A DNA stretch of 64,000 nt from Streptomyces sp. CC228A. Its GTDB lineage: Bacteria; Actinomycetota; Actinomycetes; Streptomycetales; Streptomycetaceae. Position numbers and translations under genes: made by a program. The stretch lies in assembly GCF_021390935.1 (NCBI RefSeq), contig NZ_JAJPUI010000003.1, forward strand, positions 310,001 to 374,000. The letters run 5' to 3'. The notes beneath the pieces were generated by a model. The model had not been told where the DNA came from, did not search any database, and worked only from the letters and a program-made list of their open reading frames with translations. Below are positions 39,241-49,290 of this stretch, in pieces. The stretch's first letter is position 1. Every line of letters starts with the position of its first letter.

Positions 39241-41469
39241 TCAGGCGACCGGTGTGGTCTCGGCGTCGTCGGCGGCGGCCTTGGCCGCCTGCGCCATCTC
39301 CGCGTCGGCCTCGGGGTCGCCGCTGCCGCCCTTGCGGGCCTTCACGCGCTCCCCCGAGGGGCCCGGGACCTCCACACCGCCCTCGGCGGACAGCGAGACG
39401 GCGCCGTCCTCGCGGTCGAGCTCGCCGAGCGGCTGCCCGGCGAGGCGCTGGGCGACGCGCTCGTTGCGGGCTTCGGCCCTGGCCGCCAGGTCGCTTACCG
39501 CGGCGTTGAACCGCTCCGTCGACGTGGGCTTGTCGGGGCCGAGCAGGTAGCACTTGAGGTCGCGCCGGGCCTGCGCCGCCTTGTCGGCGGCGGGGTCCGC
39601 CACGGCGGCCAGCAGTTCGTCGATCTCGGCGGCGCTGTTGCTCAGGACGACCGCCGCGCGCACGGCGGTGTTCTGCCGCTTGAACTCCTCGGCGCCGACC
39701 TCGGCGGAGTCGGTGACAGCGTACGGCTTGCCGCTCGCGAGGAAGTCGGAGACCACGCTGGAGATGTCGGAGACCAGCGCGTCGGCTTCGTTGAAGCAGT
39801 CGTAGAGCCGCGGTTCCGCCCCGGTGATGACCTTGTGCTCCCACCAGCCGAAGGAGCGCCAGTAGGCGTCGTTCCACTCGGCGCGCAGCCGCTTGGCCTC
39901 GGCGAGGCGCTGCGGGTCCGCGAGGGAGGTGCGGGACGTCTCGGCCTCGTCGGCGCCGTCGCGGCCGCGGTGGGCGAGGGCGTCGAGGCGGGCCTCGATG
40001 CGGGCCAGCTCGGCGCGGGCGGCGGCCTGGCCGGCCTGGGCGGCGGCGGCTTCCTCCGCCCAGCGCGGGTCGGCGGCACGGCGGGCCGAGGCCGCCGTGA
40101 TCATCGCCTTGACGCGTGCGTCGGCGGCTTTGGCCTTCTTGTCGACGAGGCCGGTGAACGGGTGGGGCTTGTACAGGACCCGGACGGGGCTGTCGGCCTC
40201 CAGCAGTCGCCGGACGATGTTCTCGCCGGCCAGGAGGAGCGAGGTGTTGCCGGGGTTGCCGTCCCAGCCCTCCCAGGTGGGGGCGTAGAGGACGGTGGGA
40301 ATGGGGTTCTTCGGCGTGCCCGTCCACGGCTGGATCGGGGCGAGCTGCGGGCGGCCGACCTCGACGATGTCCTCGTCGCGGATGCCGACGTCCGCGAGGG
40401 CGTAGCGGTCGCGGCCGGCGCGGCCGGCGGTCCACACCTCGTCGTACACCTTGGAGAAGGGGTTGACGCTGGCGAGCTTGTCGCTGTCGCCGTGCCCGAT
40501 GAAGACGTGCTTCATGGTGGGGACGCGCAGCAGGTGGATGTTCTTGCCGACGTTCGCCGGGTAGAGGGCGACGCGGACGGTCGGCAGGTCCATGGCCATG
40601 AGGTGCTGGGCGCCCGGCACGCACAGGACGGGGACCCAGGTGTCGCCGAGCTGCTCCACCAGGTTGCGTTCCCGCATGATGATGAGGGGGCGGCCGTCGA
40701 TCTGCTCCAGGGTCTCCAGCCACATGTTGACCTGGTAGGCGGAGTCGGCGGAGCCGGAGAAGTAGAGCACGACGGTCGGCTGGTACTCGCGCAGCCACGT
40801 GTCGACGGCCTTGAAGACGGCGCCCGCGCCCGGGGCTCGGCGGCTGCGCCGCAGGTACGGCACGAGGAGCAGGGTGTAGAGGACGGCGAGGCCCAGGGTG
40901 GCGGCGACCCCGGCATACGCGAGGGCGGCCTGGCCGGTGGCGACGGCGGCGATGACGCCGGCGACGGCCGGGACGTCGAGGTGCAGCATCTTCTCGGCGG
41001 GGCGGTGCACCAGGGCGCGCGGCGGCGCGTCGGCGATGCGCACCGCGTGCAGGTCGATGTTGCGGGTGACGACCGGCATGGTGCGGCGCAGCAGGATCAG
41101 GTGGGTGAGGGCGCCGTGCGGGGCCTGCAGGGCGTAGAAGAGCAGGAACCCGCCGGCCGCGGCGTAGAAGACCGGCTGCTCGGCGAGGCCCTCGCGGGCG
41201 AGAAGCAGGATCAGCAGGAGCTGGCGCAGCAGGAAGCGGAGGGATGTGCCGAGGCGTACGCGGCTGAGGAGGTTCGTCAGTCGGCTGCGCTTCTGGTGGA
41301 GGTACCAGTCGGCGAGGTAGGTCACGGCGCCGGCCGCCGCGAACAGCCAGAGGTTGGGAAGCAGCGCGGCGAGCAGGACGGCCGGGTAGCCGACTCCGAG
41401 GAGGAGTACCGCCGCGGCCAGCTCTGCCCCACTGCCCGCTCGGGCCAGGCGAATGGCTGTTGAGATCAC
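39241..41469 (-). CDS. TagF-like CDP-alditol phosphotransferase with membrane domain
   Basis: Protein of 742 residues. Residues 10-230 have about five to six membrane helices. The rest matches CDP-glycerol/CDP-ribitol phosphotransferases of the TagF family: MKHVFIGHGDSDKLASVNP (the HGxxxK-type motif), YKPHPFTG near 430, and ALVSDISSVVSDFL near 590. Between the last two lies an added helical, Ala/Glu-rich stretch of about 90 residues. Family members polymerise alditol phosphate onto the wall teichoic acid linker. The next gene makes CDP-ribitol, suggesting ribitol phosphate as substrate (inference). ATG or GTG start near 41469; no membrane-bound TagG/H exporter is nearby. Confidence 0.82.
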   Translation of the reverse strand: MISTAIRLARAGSGAELAAAVLLLGVGYPAVLLAALLPNLWLFAAAGAVTYLADWYLHQKRSRLTNLLSRVRLGTSLRFLLRQLLLILLLAREGLAEQPVFYAAAGGFLLFYALQAPHGALTHLILLRRTMPVVTRNIDLHAVRIADAPPRALVHRPAEKMLHLDVPAVAGVIAAVATGQAALAYAGVAATLGLAVLYTLLLVPYLRRSRRAPGAGAVFKAVDTWLREYQPTVVLYFSGSADSAYQVNMWLETLEQIDGRPLIIMRERNLVEQLGDTWVPVLCVPGAQHLMAMDLPTVRVALYPANVGKNIHLLRVPTMKHVFIGHGDSDKLASVNPFSKVYDEVWTAGRAGRDRYALADVGIRDEDIVEVGRPQLAPIQPWTGTPKNPIPTVLYAPTWEGWDGNPGNTSLLLAGENIVRRLLEADSPVRVLYKPHPFTGLVDKKAKAADARVKAMITAASARRAADPRWAEEAAAAQAGQAAARAELARIEARLDALAHRGRDGADEAETSRTSLADPQRLAEAKRLRAEWNDAYWRSFGWWEHKVITGAEPRLYDCFNEADALVSDISSVVSDFLASGKPYAVTDSAEVGAEEFKRQNTAVRAAVVLSNSAAEIDELLAAVADPAADKAAQARRDLKCYLLGPDKPTSTERFNAAVSDLAARAEARNERVAQRLAGQPLGELDREDGAVSLSAEGGVEVPGPSGERVKARKGGSGDPEADAEMAQAAKAAADDAETTPVA

Positions 41470-41617
41470 GTAGAACCTGCTCCAGATCCAAGAGGGATGC
41501 CGGTGTTTTTCACAAGGCGTCGGTTCCGTGAAGGTGGGGCTTCACTGCTCGGGCCCCCGCGTCGGCCGTCGAATTCGGCTGTGACACGGGGGCCCGGGAA
41601 TTCACGACTCGCGAGTA

Positions 41618-43117
41618 TTACACATCTTCCTGTCGGTCAAGGACCGCGGCCAGGGCCTGCTCGAAGCCCGAGGCCGCGCTGGCCCCGGCGGTCGGGTCCT
41701 GCTGCCGTACGTCGATGACGTGGCCCGTCAGTTCGGAGAGCAGCACGTCGAGGGAGGTGCGGGCGACGGCTTCCGAGGACAGCAGGGTGCCGGCGGGCTC
41801 CTGTCCGAAAGCCTTGGTGCGCATGGGAGTCGCGGTGCGCTCCGGGTTGACGCAATTGACGCGGATGCCGTCGCCGGCCCATTCGTCGGCGAGGGCCTGG
41901 GTGAGATTGACCATCGCGGCTTTGGTGGACGAATACAGGCTGTACTCGGCGCGGCCGCGGGTGTAACTGGAGGAGGTGTAGAGCAGCAGTTGCCCCTTGC
42001 TCTCGACCAGGTACTTGTACGAGGCGCGGGCGATCTGCACCGGTGCCAGGTAATTGACGTTCAGGGCTTCCTGGATGGTGGCGCTGTCGGTCTCGGCGAG
42101 CTTGCCGATGCGCAGGACGCCGGCGGTGTTGATGACGTAGTCGACCCGGCCGGTCTCCGCGTACGCCTTCGCCAGGGCGTCTTCGATGTGCTCCGGGTTC
42201 TCGACGTGGGTGCCGGTGGTGGAGCGGCCCAGGGCGTAGACGGAGGCGCCGTACTGCCCGGCGAGGCGGGCGATGTCGGCGCCGATGCCGTAGGAGCCGC
42301 CGAAGACGACGACGGTCCTGCCGGTGAGCTGCTCGCGGTAGGCCTCCTCGCCGGCCTGGGCGGGGGCGGCGGTGGAGGCGAGCTGGAACAGCTTGTCGGC
42401 GATGAAGACGTCGACGGGCTGCGTCACCTTCATGTTGTACTCGTCGCCCGGCACGACGTGGATGGGCACGTCGGGCAGGTACCTGAGGACGACGGAGCAG
42501 TCGTCGGTGGCCTGGAAGTGGGGGTCGCCGGCCGCGACTTCGTACGCCTTGCGGATGGTGGACAGCTTGAACGCCTGCGGGGTCTGGCCGCGGCGGAGCC
42601 GGGAGCGGTCGGGGACGTCGGTGATGAACTCGCCGTCCTCGCCGTGGGTGCGGGTGACGATGATGGTGTCCGCGGAGGGGATGGCGACGTCCACGGCCTG
42701 GTAGCGCTCCAGGGCGTCGACGCAGTCCTTGATGACGCGCTGGGAGAGCAGGGGGCGCACGGCGTCGTGGAAGAGGACGTTGAGGTCCTCGCCGTCGGCC
42801 AGGCCCTCGCCGAGGGCGGCGATGGCGCGCTCGGTGGTCTCGTTCCGGGTGGCTCCGCCTTCGATGACCTTGGTGACCTTGGTGAGCCCCGCCTTGGCGA
42901 TGATCTTCTCGATGTCGCCGACGAAGCCGGGGGCCATCAGCACGATCACGTCGTCGACGCAGTCGGCCTGTTCGAAGATCGTCAGGGTGTGCTCGATGAC
43001 GGCCTTGCCCGCGATCTTCAGGAGCTGCTTGGGGATCGCGAGGCCCACCCGCTGACCGGTGCCCCCGGCGAGCACGACTGCGGTGGTGCGGGTCTTGGCT
43101 TCCTGCGGCACGGACAC
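41618..43117 (-). CDS. Bifunctional cytidylyltransferase / SDR oxidoreductase (CDP-ribitol synthesis, Bcs1-like)
   Basis: Protein of 499 residues in two parts. Residues 10-240 are an IspD/TarI-type cytidylyltransferase (VVLAGGTGQRVGLAIPKQLL, LFHDAVRPL, DDCSVVL). Residues 265-490 are a short-chain dehydrogenase with VVVFGGSYGIGADIARLA and the Ser...Tyr...Lys triad in TSSSYTRGRAEYSLYSSTKA. The same domain order is found in Haemophilus Bcs1/Acs1, which reduces ribulose 5-phosphate and makes CDP-ribitol. GTG 43117 start. It lies upstream of the TagF-like gene on the same strand, 148 bases away, supplying its probable substrate. Confidence 0.88.
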   Translation of the reverse strand: MSVPQEAKTRTTAVVLAGGTGQRVGLAIPKQLLKIAGKAVIEHTLTIFEQADCVDDVIVLMAPGFVGDIEKIIAKAGLTKVTKVIEGGATRNETTERAIAALGEGLADGEDLNVLFHDAVRPLLSQRVIKDCVDALERYQAVDVAIPSADTIIVTRTHGEDGEFITDVPDRSRLRRGQTPQAFKLSTIRKAYEVAAGDPHFQATDDCSVVLRYLPDVPIHVVPGDEYNMKVTQPVDVFIADKLFQLASTAAPAQAGEEAYREQLTGRTVVVFGGSYGIGADIARLAGQYGASVYALGRSTTGTHVENPEHIEDALAKAYAETGRVDYVINTAGVLRIGKLAETDSATIQEALNVNYLAPVQIARASYKYLVESKGQLLLYTSSSYTRGRAEYSLYSSTKAAMVNLTQALADEWAGDGIRVNCVNPERTATPMRTKAFGQEPAGTLLSSEAVARTSLDVLLSELTGHVIDVRQQDPTAGASAASGFEQALAAVLDRQEDV

Positions 43118-43382
43118 GGAGACGACCTACCTTGGTATCGCTGGGGGAACGGGCTGATAGTCGCACTCTGCGTGACCGCCGTGCAAGGCGGGCGGCGGCC
43201 GCGCACAACCCCGTGGACACCGGCCGTTCACAAGACGGCCAGGGGCCCTTGCGGCACGGGGAGACACGGTCCGGCGGGGTACGAAGTGAGGCACAGCACA
43301 CGGGTCGGCGGGGCTCCGCGCAGGTCGGGCCTGCTCGGCGGCGCCGCGTAGGCCTGTACGGGGCCCGGTCCGCTGGGGTCTC

Positions 43383-45553
43383 CTACCGGTCTGCCACCCG
43401 GACGTGGAGGGCGTTGTCCCGGTCGTAGAAGGCCGTCATGGTGACCACGAGTTGCTTGCGGCGGCGCAGCCTGCGCCAGGCCCTCCGGAGGAGCAGCAGC
43501 GGCCGGGGCTTGAGGCGTGCGGCGGGCCGGTAGGTGAAGACGTCGGCCTTGGCGACGACGTCGTCCAGGATCCGGCTGATCCGCACCGGTGGCCGGTCGT
43601 CGGCGTAGCGCAGCCACAGCGACCAGTCGTCGTGCTCCGCGCCGGTGCGCCGCGCCACGGGCTCGGTGAGCGGCAGCGGCAGCCGGAAGCCGCCGCCGGG
43701 GAGCCAGGTGCCGTCCGCGCTGACGTCGCTGCCGCCGCCCGCCGGGCGCAGCAGCACCTGCGGCCGTGCGCGGGTGCGGCCGTGCTGGCCGTGGAGGCGC
43801 CCGGTGACGGTGATGTCGTGCCGGGTGACGTGGAGGTCGCCCGCCTCGGCGTGGACGTCGCGGGCCCAGGCCCGGATCTCCAGCACCGGCTCGGGCGAGC
43901 GGCGGTGGGGCACGAGGTGGCGTACCGGGGTGCCGGGCCGCAGCAGGCGGGTGGCGTCCATGGAGCCGCGCTGGTCCGCGGAGCGGGCGGTGACGGGGAC
44001 GCGCGGCCCTCCGCCCGCGGGGGCGGCATGGCACACCCAGGTGCCCTCGGCGATGTCGTCGCCTGCCGGGATGGTGGCGGTGCCGCCGCTGTCGAACGCG
44101 TACGTGCGCTCGGCCGCGCCGTCCGCCTTGGCGGGTCCTGCGTGCGGGACGCACACGAGCCGCAGCCCGTCGGGGCGGGCCGCGCCGGGCGGGGTCACGA
44201 GGGTCACGGTGACGGAGCCGTCGGGTGCGGCGACGGCGTCCGCGGCGGGGCGAAGCCGCCCGCGCCGCGGTCGGCCCGGCCGCGGTCCGCCCGCTGCTCC
44301 TCCGGTGAGCCGCCGCCTCCGGCGGGCGGAGCGGTGCCGGTACCGGTGCTGGTGCTGGTGCCGATGCCGGTGCCGGGGCTGGTGCCGGGGGCCGCAGCGG
44401 GGGCGCGGCGTCCCGCGCCGAGTTCGGCGAAGAGGTCGGTGTACTGCGCGGCGATGGCGGCCGGGTCGAAGCGGCGGGCGTTGCGCAGGGCCGCCTGCCC
44501 CATGCTGCGGCGCAGGTCCTCGTCGTCGATCAGGGCCAGCAGCGCCCCGGCCACGGCGTCGGCGTCGCCGACGGGCACGAGCAGGCCGTCCTCGCCGTCC
44601 TTGATGATCTCGCGGGGCCCGTAGTCGCAGTCGGTGCTGACCATGGGAACGCCGCAGCGCATCGACTCGACGAGGGTCATGCCGAACGACTCGTGGCGGG
44701 AGGTGGAGGCCGCGATGGCTCCCTTCGCCCACTCGGGTTCGATGGGTGAGCGGGGGCCCATGAGGAACACGTGGTTGTTGAGCCCCAGCCTGTCGATGCG
44801 GGCGCGCAGCCGCGCCTTCTCGGGTCCCCAGCCGCAGATGCGCAGGGTCCACTCGGGCCGCGCCTCCGCGACCTTCGCGAAGGCGGTGATCAGCACGTCG
44901 TACTGCTTCTCCTTGGACAGGCGGCCCGCCGCGACGACGGTGGTGCCGGACTGGTCGGAGGGCGCGACCATCGGCGCGGGCACGCTGTTGGGGATGCACA
45001 GCACGCGGGTCGCGGGCAGCCGCATCTGCTCGCGCCAGACCTCCGCGTCGCCCTCGGAGACGGTGACGAAGGCGTCCAGCGCTTCCAGATGGGGGCGTAT
45101 CTCCTCGCGGAGCTCCGGTTTGTGGTGATGGTGCGTCATGTGCTCCTGCCCGATGAGCACGGCGCCCCTGGGGGCGAACTGCGCGGCGTAGGCGACCAGT
45201 CCGGGTCGGGTGCCGATCACCACGTCGGCGTCGGAGGTGGCGTAGTGGGCGCGCACCCGCTCGTCGGTGAGCTTGCTGTACTCCTGGTGACGCGCTTCGG
45301 TGCGGGGGAAGAAGGCCGCCGGCGTCAGCTGGTCGGGGTGCTGCTTCTCGCAGGTGGGCGAGGTGGGGCGGGTGTCGACCAGCGGGACGACGGTGATGCG
45401 GGGGTCGATCGAGAAGAGCGGGATGTCCCGGTGCCGGAAGACCGAGACGATCTCCACGTCGTGCCGGGCGGCCAGTTCCTCCGCGAGGTTCAGCGTGGTG
45501 CGGATGGTGCCACCGATCCCGTAGATCGTGTGGATGAGGAAGGAGATCTTCAT
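43383..45553 (-). CDS. GT4 glycosyltransferase with C-terminal beta-sandwich, frameshifted in linker
   Basis: ATG 45553 opens MKISFLIHTIYGIGGTIRTT, a GT-B N-terminal domain; VAAGRLSKEKQYDVLI and the E(x)7E motif SFGMTLVESMRCGVP mark a retaining GT4 enzyme ending near residue 390. A Thr/Gly/Ser-rich linker follows. The frame stops at 44204, but one frame over the sense continues (DAVAAPDGSVTVTLVTPP) as a beta-rich domain to 43383, ending HVRVADR. A missing base at about 44247-44251 (G4 run) would join them to about 723 residues. It resembles poly(alditol phosphate) glucosyltransferases; acceptor is inferred from the TagF/Bcs1 neighbours. The catalytic part is intact either way. Confidence 0.8.
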
Positions 45554-45882
45554 CAGGGCCCTGTTCCCGGCGGAGACGGGGCGCTGCGCATCGCCCCCGG
45601 GGTCAGATGCCATCGGAGGCCCTGAGGTTGCCTGCCGGCCTGCCCTTGCCCCGAACGCCCCGGCGCACCGGGGGTGACCCGCCGCCCCCGGGTCAGGTGC
45701 CTTGCAGCAGGGATGTGCTCACCGGGCGCCCGTACCGCCCGCCCGGTCGCGCACCCGCGTGGCCCGCCGGCCTCCGCCCCACCTCACCCGTCCACCCGGA
45801 GCGGTCATGCAGAGCGCGGCGGGCCGCGCCCCGTCCGGAGCGCCGGCCCGCCGCGCCACCGCACCCCGACGGGCGGAGGCCG

Positions 45883-46938
45883 TCAGTACGTGAAGGCCGT
45901 GCCGCGGGTGGCCGCGATCCACTCCGAGGCGTGGCCCGCGTGGATGTTCACCGGGTTGCCGTGGACGTTCCTCACCTTCAGGGTGACGCGGACCTGCGTG
46001 CATCCGCCGAGTTGCGCCGTGTCGAGATACAGCGTGTTGGTGGCCGTCTGGTGGTGCTTGGCGTCGGAGATGCGCCACTTCCCCACGGGCCCCTTGACAG
46101 GACCGCCGCAGAGCGCGCCGTCGGGGTTCCGCGGCTGCGCCTCGATCCACGTCTCGGCCTCGGTGCCGTCGTACTCCTCGGTGCCGCCCGCGCAGATCGG
46201 CGAGCCCGGCGCGCAGGTGGACAGTGCGGCGTCCTGCACGACGGCGATACGGTCCCCGCCGGCGGGCGAGAACGTGTAGCCCAGCGTCGTCGCCTCGGAG
46301 CCGGACGGAACCACGGTGGCGTCGGCCGACTGCAGGGTCCAGCGGGCCGCCACGGGCGGGGTCGTGCGGGCCAGCTCCGCGCCTGCGGGCACGCGCATGG
46401 TCACGTTCTTGCCTCCGGCGACGACGGAGGAGTACGCGACGACGGACAGCCGGCAGGAGTAGGTCGCGGAGGTGGGGGCGGTGAACAGCCACCGCACACC
46501 GGGGGACAGCGACGTCTCCCCGGGCGGCACGAGGTTCGCCGCCCAGTACGCGCCGGACTCCGCGCCGTTCGCCAGGGGGGCGCCGTCAGCGTACCGGCAG
46601 CGGATGGCGAAGGTGTTGCCGATGTTCTCCCCGCTGACGAGGGGCGTGACGTTGCTGACGGAGAGGTGCCGGGACCACAGATAGGACTTCTGGCCGGCTT
46701 CGGCGGTGAAGGTGATCTGCGTTCCGGGGATGTCGTGGTACTGGTCGGCCCTGGGCCTGGCCGGGAAGTCGAAGGTCGTGGAGGCGGCGGCTGCGGGTGC
46801 GGCCGCGCCCGCAGCCGTACCGGCGCAGAGCGCGAGCGCCAGGAGGGCGGTCGCGCTGCGGGAGCGCCATGGCCGTGGGGCGGCCCCGCGACTCCCCGGC
46901 CGAAGGGCCGCCGGCCTGGGGACGGTGTTGATCAGCAT
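45883..46938 (-). CDS. Secreted protein of unknown function
   Basis: Protein of 351 residues. A long signal peptide: basic N terminus up to about residue 28, hydrophobic ATALLALALCAGTAAGAAA, and cleavage near APAAAAS-T (about 52). The mature part is beta-rich with at least six cysteines (IRCRY, TYSCRL, STCAPGSPICAGG, ALCGGP, GGCTQ), suitable for disulfides outside the cell. No lipobox, anchor or catalytic motif. Transcribed in the direction of the wall-polymer genes and lying between them and obg; it may bind or protect the polymer, but nothing in the sequence proves this. Confidence 0.75.
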   Translation of the reverse strand: MLINTVPRPAALRPGSRGAAPRPWRSRSATALLALALCAGTAAGAAAPAAAASTTFDFPARPRADQYHDIPGTQITFTAEAGQKSYLWSRHLSVSNVTPLVSGENIGNTFAIRCRYADGAPLANGAESGAYWAANLVPPGETSLSPGVRWLFTAPTSATYSCRLSVVAYSSVVAGGKNVTMRVPAGAELARTTPPVAARWTLQSADATVVPSGSEATTLGYTFSPAGGDRIAVVQDAALSTCAPGSPICAGGTEEYDGTEAETWIEAQPRNPDGALCGGPVKGPVGKWRISDAKHHQTATNTLYLDTAQLGGCTQVRVTLKVRNVHGNPVNIHAGHASEWIAATRGTAFTY

Positions 46939-47101
46939 GATCGGGAACCTAGCAGGCGGCGTCCGCCCGACCGCCGCCCGAGGGAGGGGCCTGCCCCGTG
47001 CCCCGGCCCCGCCCGGTGTGCGGTCCGGCGGGTCGGTTCCGCCGGCCGCGCCGCGCGCACGGGCCGTGGGCCGGTGCGCGCGGCGGTGTCGGGCGGACGC
47101 C

Positions 47102-48538
47102 TCAGAAGGCGTCGAACTCGTCGAACTCCCGCTGGGCCTCGTCGTGTTCGGCCTGGCGGTCCTTGCGGCGCTGGGCGGCCGGCCGGGGGGCCTCGAAGCG
47201 GTGGTCCTCGCCTCGGCGGCCGAGCATCTCGGCGCCCGCCATCATGGACGGCTCCCAGTCGAAGACGACCGCGTTCTCCTCGGGGCCGATGGCGACGCCG
47301 TCGCCTGCGCGGGCGCCGGCCTTCATCAGCTCCTCCTCGACACCGAGGCGGTTCAGGCGGTCCGCGAGGTAGCCGACGGCCTCGTCGTTGTTGAAGTCCG
47401 TCTGGCGCACCCAGCGCTCCGGCTTCTCACCGCGGACGCGGAACAGGTCGTCGCCCTCCCTCGTCACGGTGAAGCCGGCGTCGTCGACCGCCTTCGGGCG
47501 GATGACGATCCGGGTCGCCTCCTCCTGCGGCTTGGCGGCGCGTGCCGCGGCGACGATCTCGGCCAGGGCGTACGACAGTTCCTTGAGGCCCTGGTGGGCG
47601 ACGGCCGACACATCGAAGACGCGGTAGCCGCGGGCCTCCAGGTCGGGCCGGACCATCTCGGCGAGGTCCCGGCCGTCCGGGATGTCGGTCTTGTTGAGGA
47701 CGACGACGCGGGGCCGGTCGTCGAGGCCGCCGTACTGCTTGAGCTCCTCCTCGATGATGTCGAGGTCGGACACCGGGTCGCGCTGGGACTCCAGCGTGGC
47801 GGTGTCCAGGACGTGCACGAGGACCGAGCAGCGCTCGACGTGCCGCAGGAACTCCAGGCCGAGGCCCTTGCCCTGGCTGGCGCCGGGGATGAGGCCCGGG
47901 ACGTCGGCGATGGTGTAGACGGTGGAGCCGGCGGTCACCACGCCGAGGTTGGGCACCAGGGTGGTGAAGGGGTAGTCCGCGATCTTCGGCTTGGCGGCGG
48001 AGAGCACGGAGATCAGCGAGGACTTGCCGGCGCTGGGGTAGCCGACCAGCGCCACGTCGGCGACGGTCTTGAGCTCCAGGACGATGTCGAGCACGTCGCC
48101 GGGCTCGCCCAGCAGCGCGAAGCCGGGGGCCTTGCGGCGGGCCGAGGCCAGCGCGGCGTTGCCGAGGCCGCCGCGGCCGCCCTGGGCGGCGACGAACCGG
48201 GTGCCGTGGCCGACCATGTCGGCGAGGACCTCGCCGTTCCGGTCCATGACCACGGTGCCGTCCGGCACGGGCAGGACGAGGTCCTGGCCGTCCTTGCCGG
48301 AGCGGTTGCCGCCCTCGCCGGGCTTGCCGTTGGTGGCCTTGCGGTGCGGCGAGTGGTGGTAGTCGAGCAGCGTGGTGACGGACTGGTCCACGACGAGGAT
48401 CACGTCGCCGCCGCGGCCGCCGTTGCCGCCGTCGGGGCCGCCGAGCGGCTTGAACTTCTCCCGGTGCACGGAGGCGCAGCCGTGGCCTCCGCTACCCGCG
48501 GCGACGTGCAGCTCGACGCGGTCCACGAAGGTGGTCAT
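47102..48538 (-). CDS. obgE: GTPase Obg
   Basis: Ribosome-associated GTPase of 478 residues that in streptomycetes also affects the onset of development. N-terminal Gly-rich Obg fold ([27 protein letters not shown]), then the GTPase domain with [12 protein letters not shown] near residue 167, DVPGLIPGA near 210 and NKTD near 285, then a C-terminal OCT domain. ATG 48538 is the family start. Follows rplU-rpmA as usual; the customary downstream partner proB is displaced by the wall-polymer block. Confidence 0.96.
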   Translation of the reverse strand: MTTFVDRVELHVAAGSGGHGCASVHREKFKPLGGPDGGNGGRGGDVILVVDQSVTTLLDYHHSPHRKATNGKPGEGGNRSGKDGQDLVLPVPDGTVVMDRNGEVLADMVGHGTRFVAAQGGRGGLGNAALASARRKAPGFALLGEPGDVLDIVLELKTVADVALVGYPSAGKSSLISVLSAAKPKIADYPFTTLVPNLGVVTAGSTVYTIADVPGLIPGASQGKGLGLEFLRHVERCSVLVHVLDTATLESQRDPVSDLDIIEEELKQYGGLDDRPRVVVLNKTDIPDGRDLAEMVRPDLEARGYRVFDVSAVAHQGLKELSYALAEIVAAARAAKPQEEATRIVIRPKAVDDAGFTVTREGDDLFRVRGEKPERWVRQTDFNNDEAVGYLADRLNRLGVEEELMKAGARAGDGVAIGPEENAVVFDWEPSMMAGAEMLGRRGEDHRFEAPRPAAQRRKDRQAEHDEAQREFDEFDAF

Positions 48539-48638
48539 GGTGGGGTGCCTCCAGCAGTGCGGGGATGTCTCTGCGTACGTGCGACGCCGGCGTTCGTCCG
48601 GCTGTCGCCTCAGCTGTAACACGCGAAAGGCGGACCCG

Positions 48639-48668
48639 CTTCCCGTGCGGTGTGCACCGCATGGGAAG
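48639..48668. terminator. Hairpin between rpmA and obg
   Basis: 14-base arms at 48639-48652 and 48655-48668 pair at 13 of 14 positions (CTTCCCGTGCGGTG with CACCGCATGGGAAG), 2-base loop on paper. Probably a partial terminator lowering obg expression relative to the ribosomal genes. Confidence 0.65.
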
Positions 48669-48700
48669 AGAGGCCCGCCCTCGCGAAGTGATGCGTCCGG

Positions 48701-48955
48701 TCAGGCGACCGGAACGATGTTCACGACCTTGCGGCCGCGGAAGGTGCCGAACTGCACCGCGCCGGCCTGCAGGGCGAACAGCGTGTCGTCGCCGCCGCGG
48801 CCGACACCCGCGCCCGGGTGGAAGTGGGTGCCGCGCTGGCGGACCAGGATCTCACCGGCGTTGACGACCTGACCGCCGAAGCGCTTCACGCCGAGCCGCT
48901 GAGCGTTGGAGTCGCGACCGTTCCGGGTGGACGATGCGCCCTTCTTGTGTGCCAT
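48701..48955 (-). CDS. rpmA: 50S ribosomal protein L27
   Basis: L27, 84 residues, reaching the peptidyl transferase centre. The start [20 protein letters not shown] and the [20 protein letters not shown] block are diagnostic. There is no N-terminal prosequence of the firmicute type. Between rplU (14-base gap) and obg. Confidence 0.98.
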   Translation of the reverse strand: MAHKKGASSTRNGRDSNAQRLGVKRFGGQVVNAGEILVRQRGTHFHPGAGVGRGGDDTLFALQAGAVQFGTFRGRKVVNIVPVA

Positions 48956-48969
48956 GTCTCCTCAGTCCC

Positions 48970-49290
48970 TTACTTCGCGGCCGACGGGATCGCGGTGACC
49001 TTCAGCGCGGTGTACTGCTGACGGTGACCCTGACGACGACGGTAGCCGGTCTTGTTCTTGTAGCGCAGGATGTCGATCTTGGCGCCCTTGTGGTGGTCCA
49101 CGACCTCGGCCTCGACCTTGATGCCGGCCAGGACCCAGGGGTCGCTGGTCACGGCGTCGCCGTCGACCAGGAGCAGGGTCGAGAGCTCGACCGTGTCGCC
49201 AACCTTGGCAGTGGAAATCTTGTCAACCTCAACGATGTCACCGACAGCAACCTTGTGCTGGCGGCCACCGCTGCGCACGATGGCGTACAC
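48970..49290 (-). CDS. rplU: 50S ribosomal protein L21
   Basis: L21, 106 residues, binding 23S r[20 protein letters not shown] opens it and [12 protein letters not shown] marks the RNA-binding end. GTG 49290 follows GAGGAAAGAG about 10 bases upstream. First gene of rplU-rpmA-obg. Confidence 0.97.
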   Translation of the reverse strand: MYAIVRSGGRQHKVAVGDIVEVDKISTAKVGDTVELSTLLLVDGDAVTSDPWVLAGIKVEAEVVDHHKGAKIDILRYKNKTGYRRRQGHRQQYTALKVTAIPSAAK

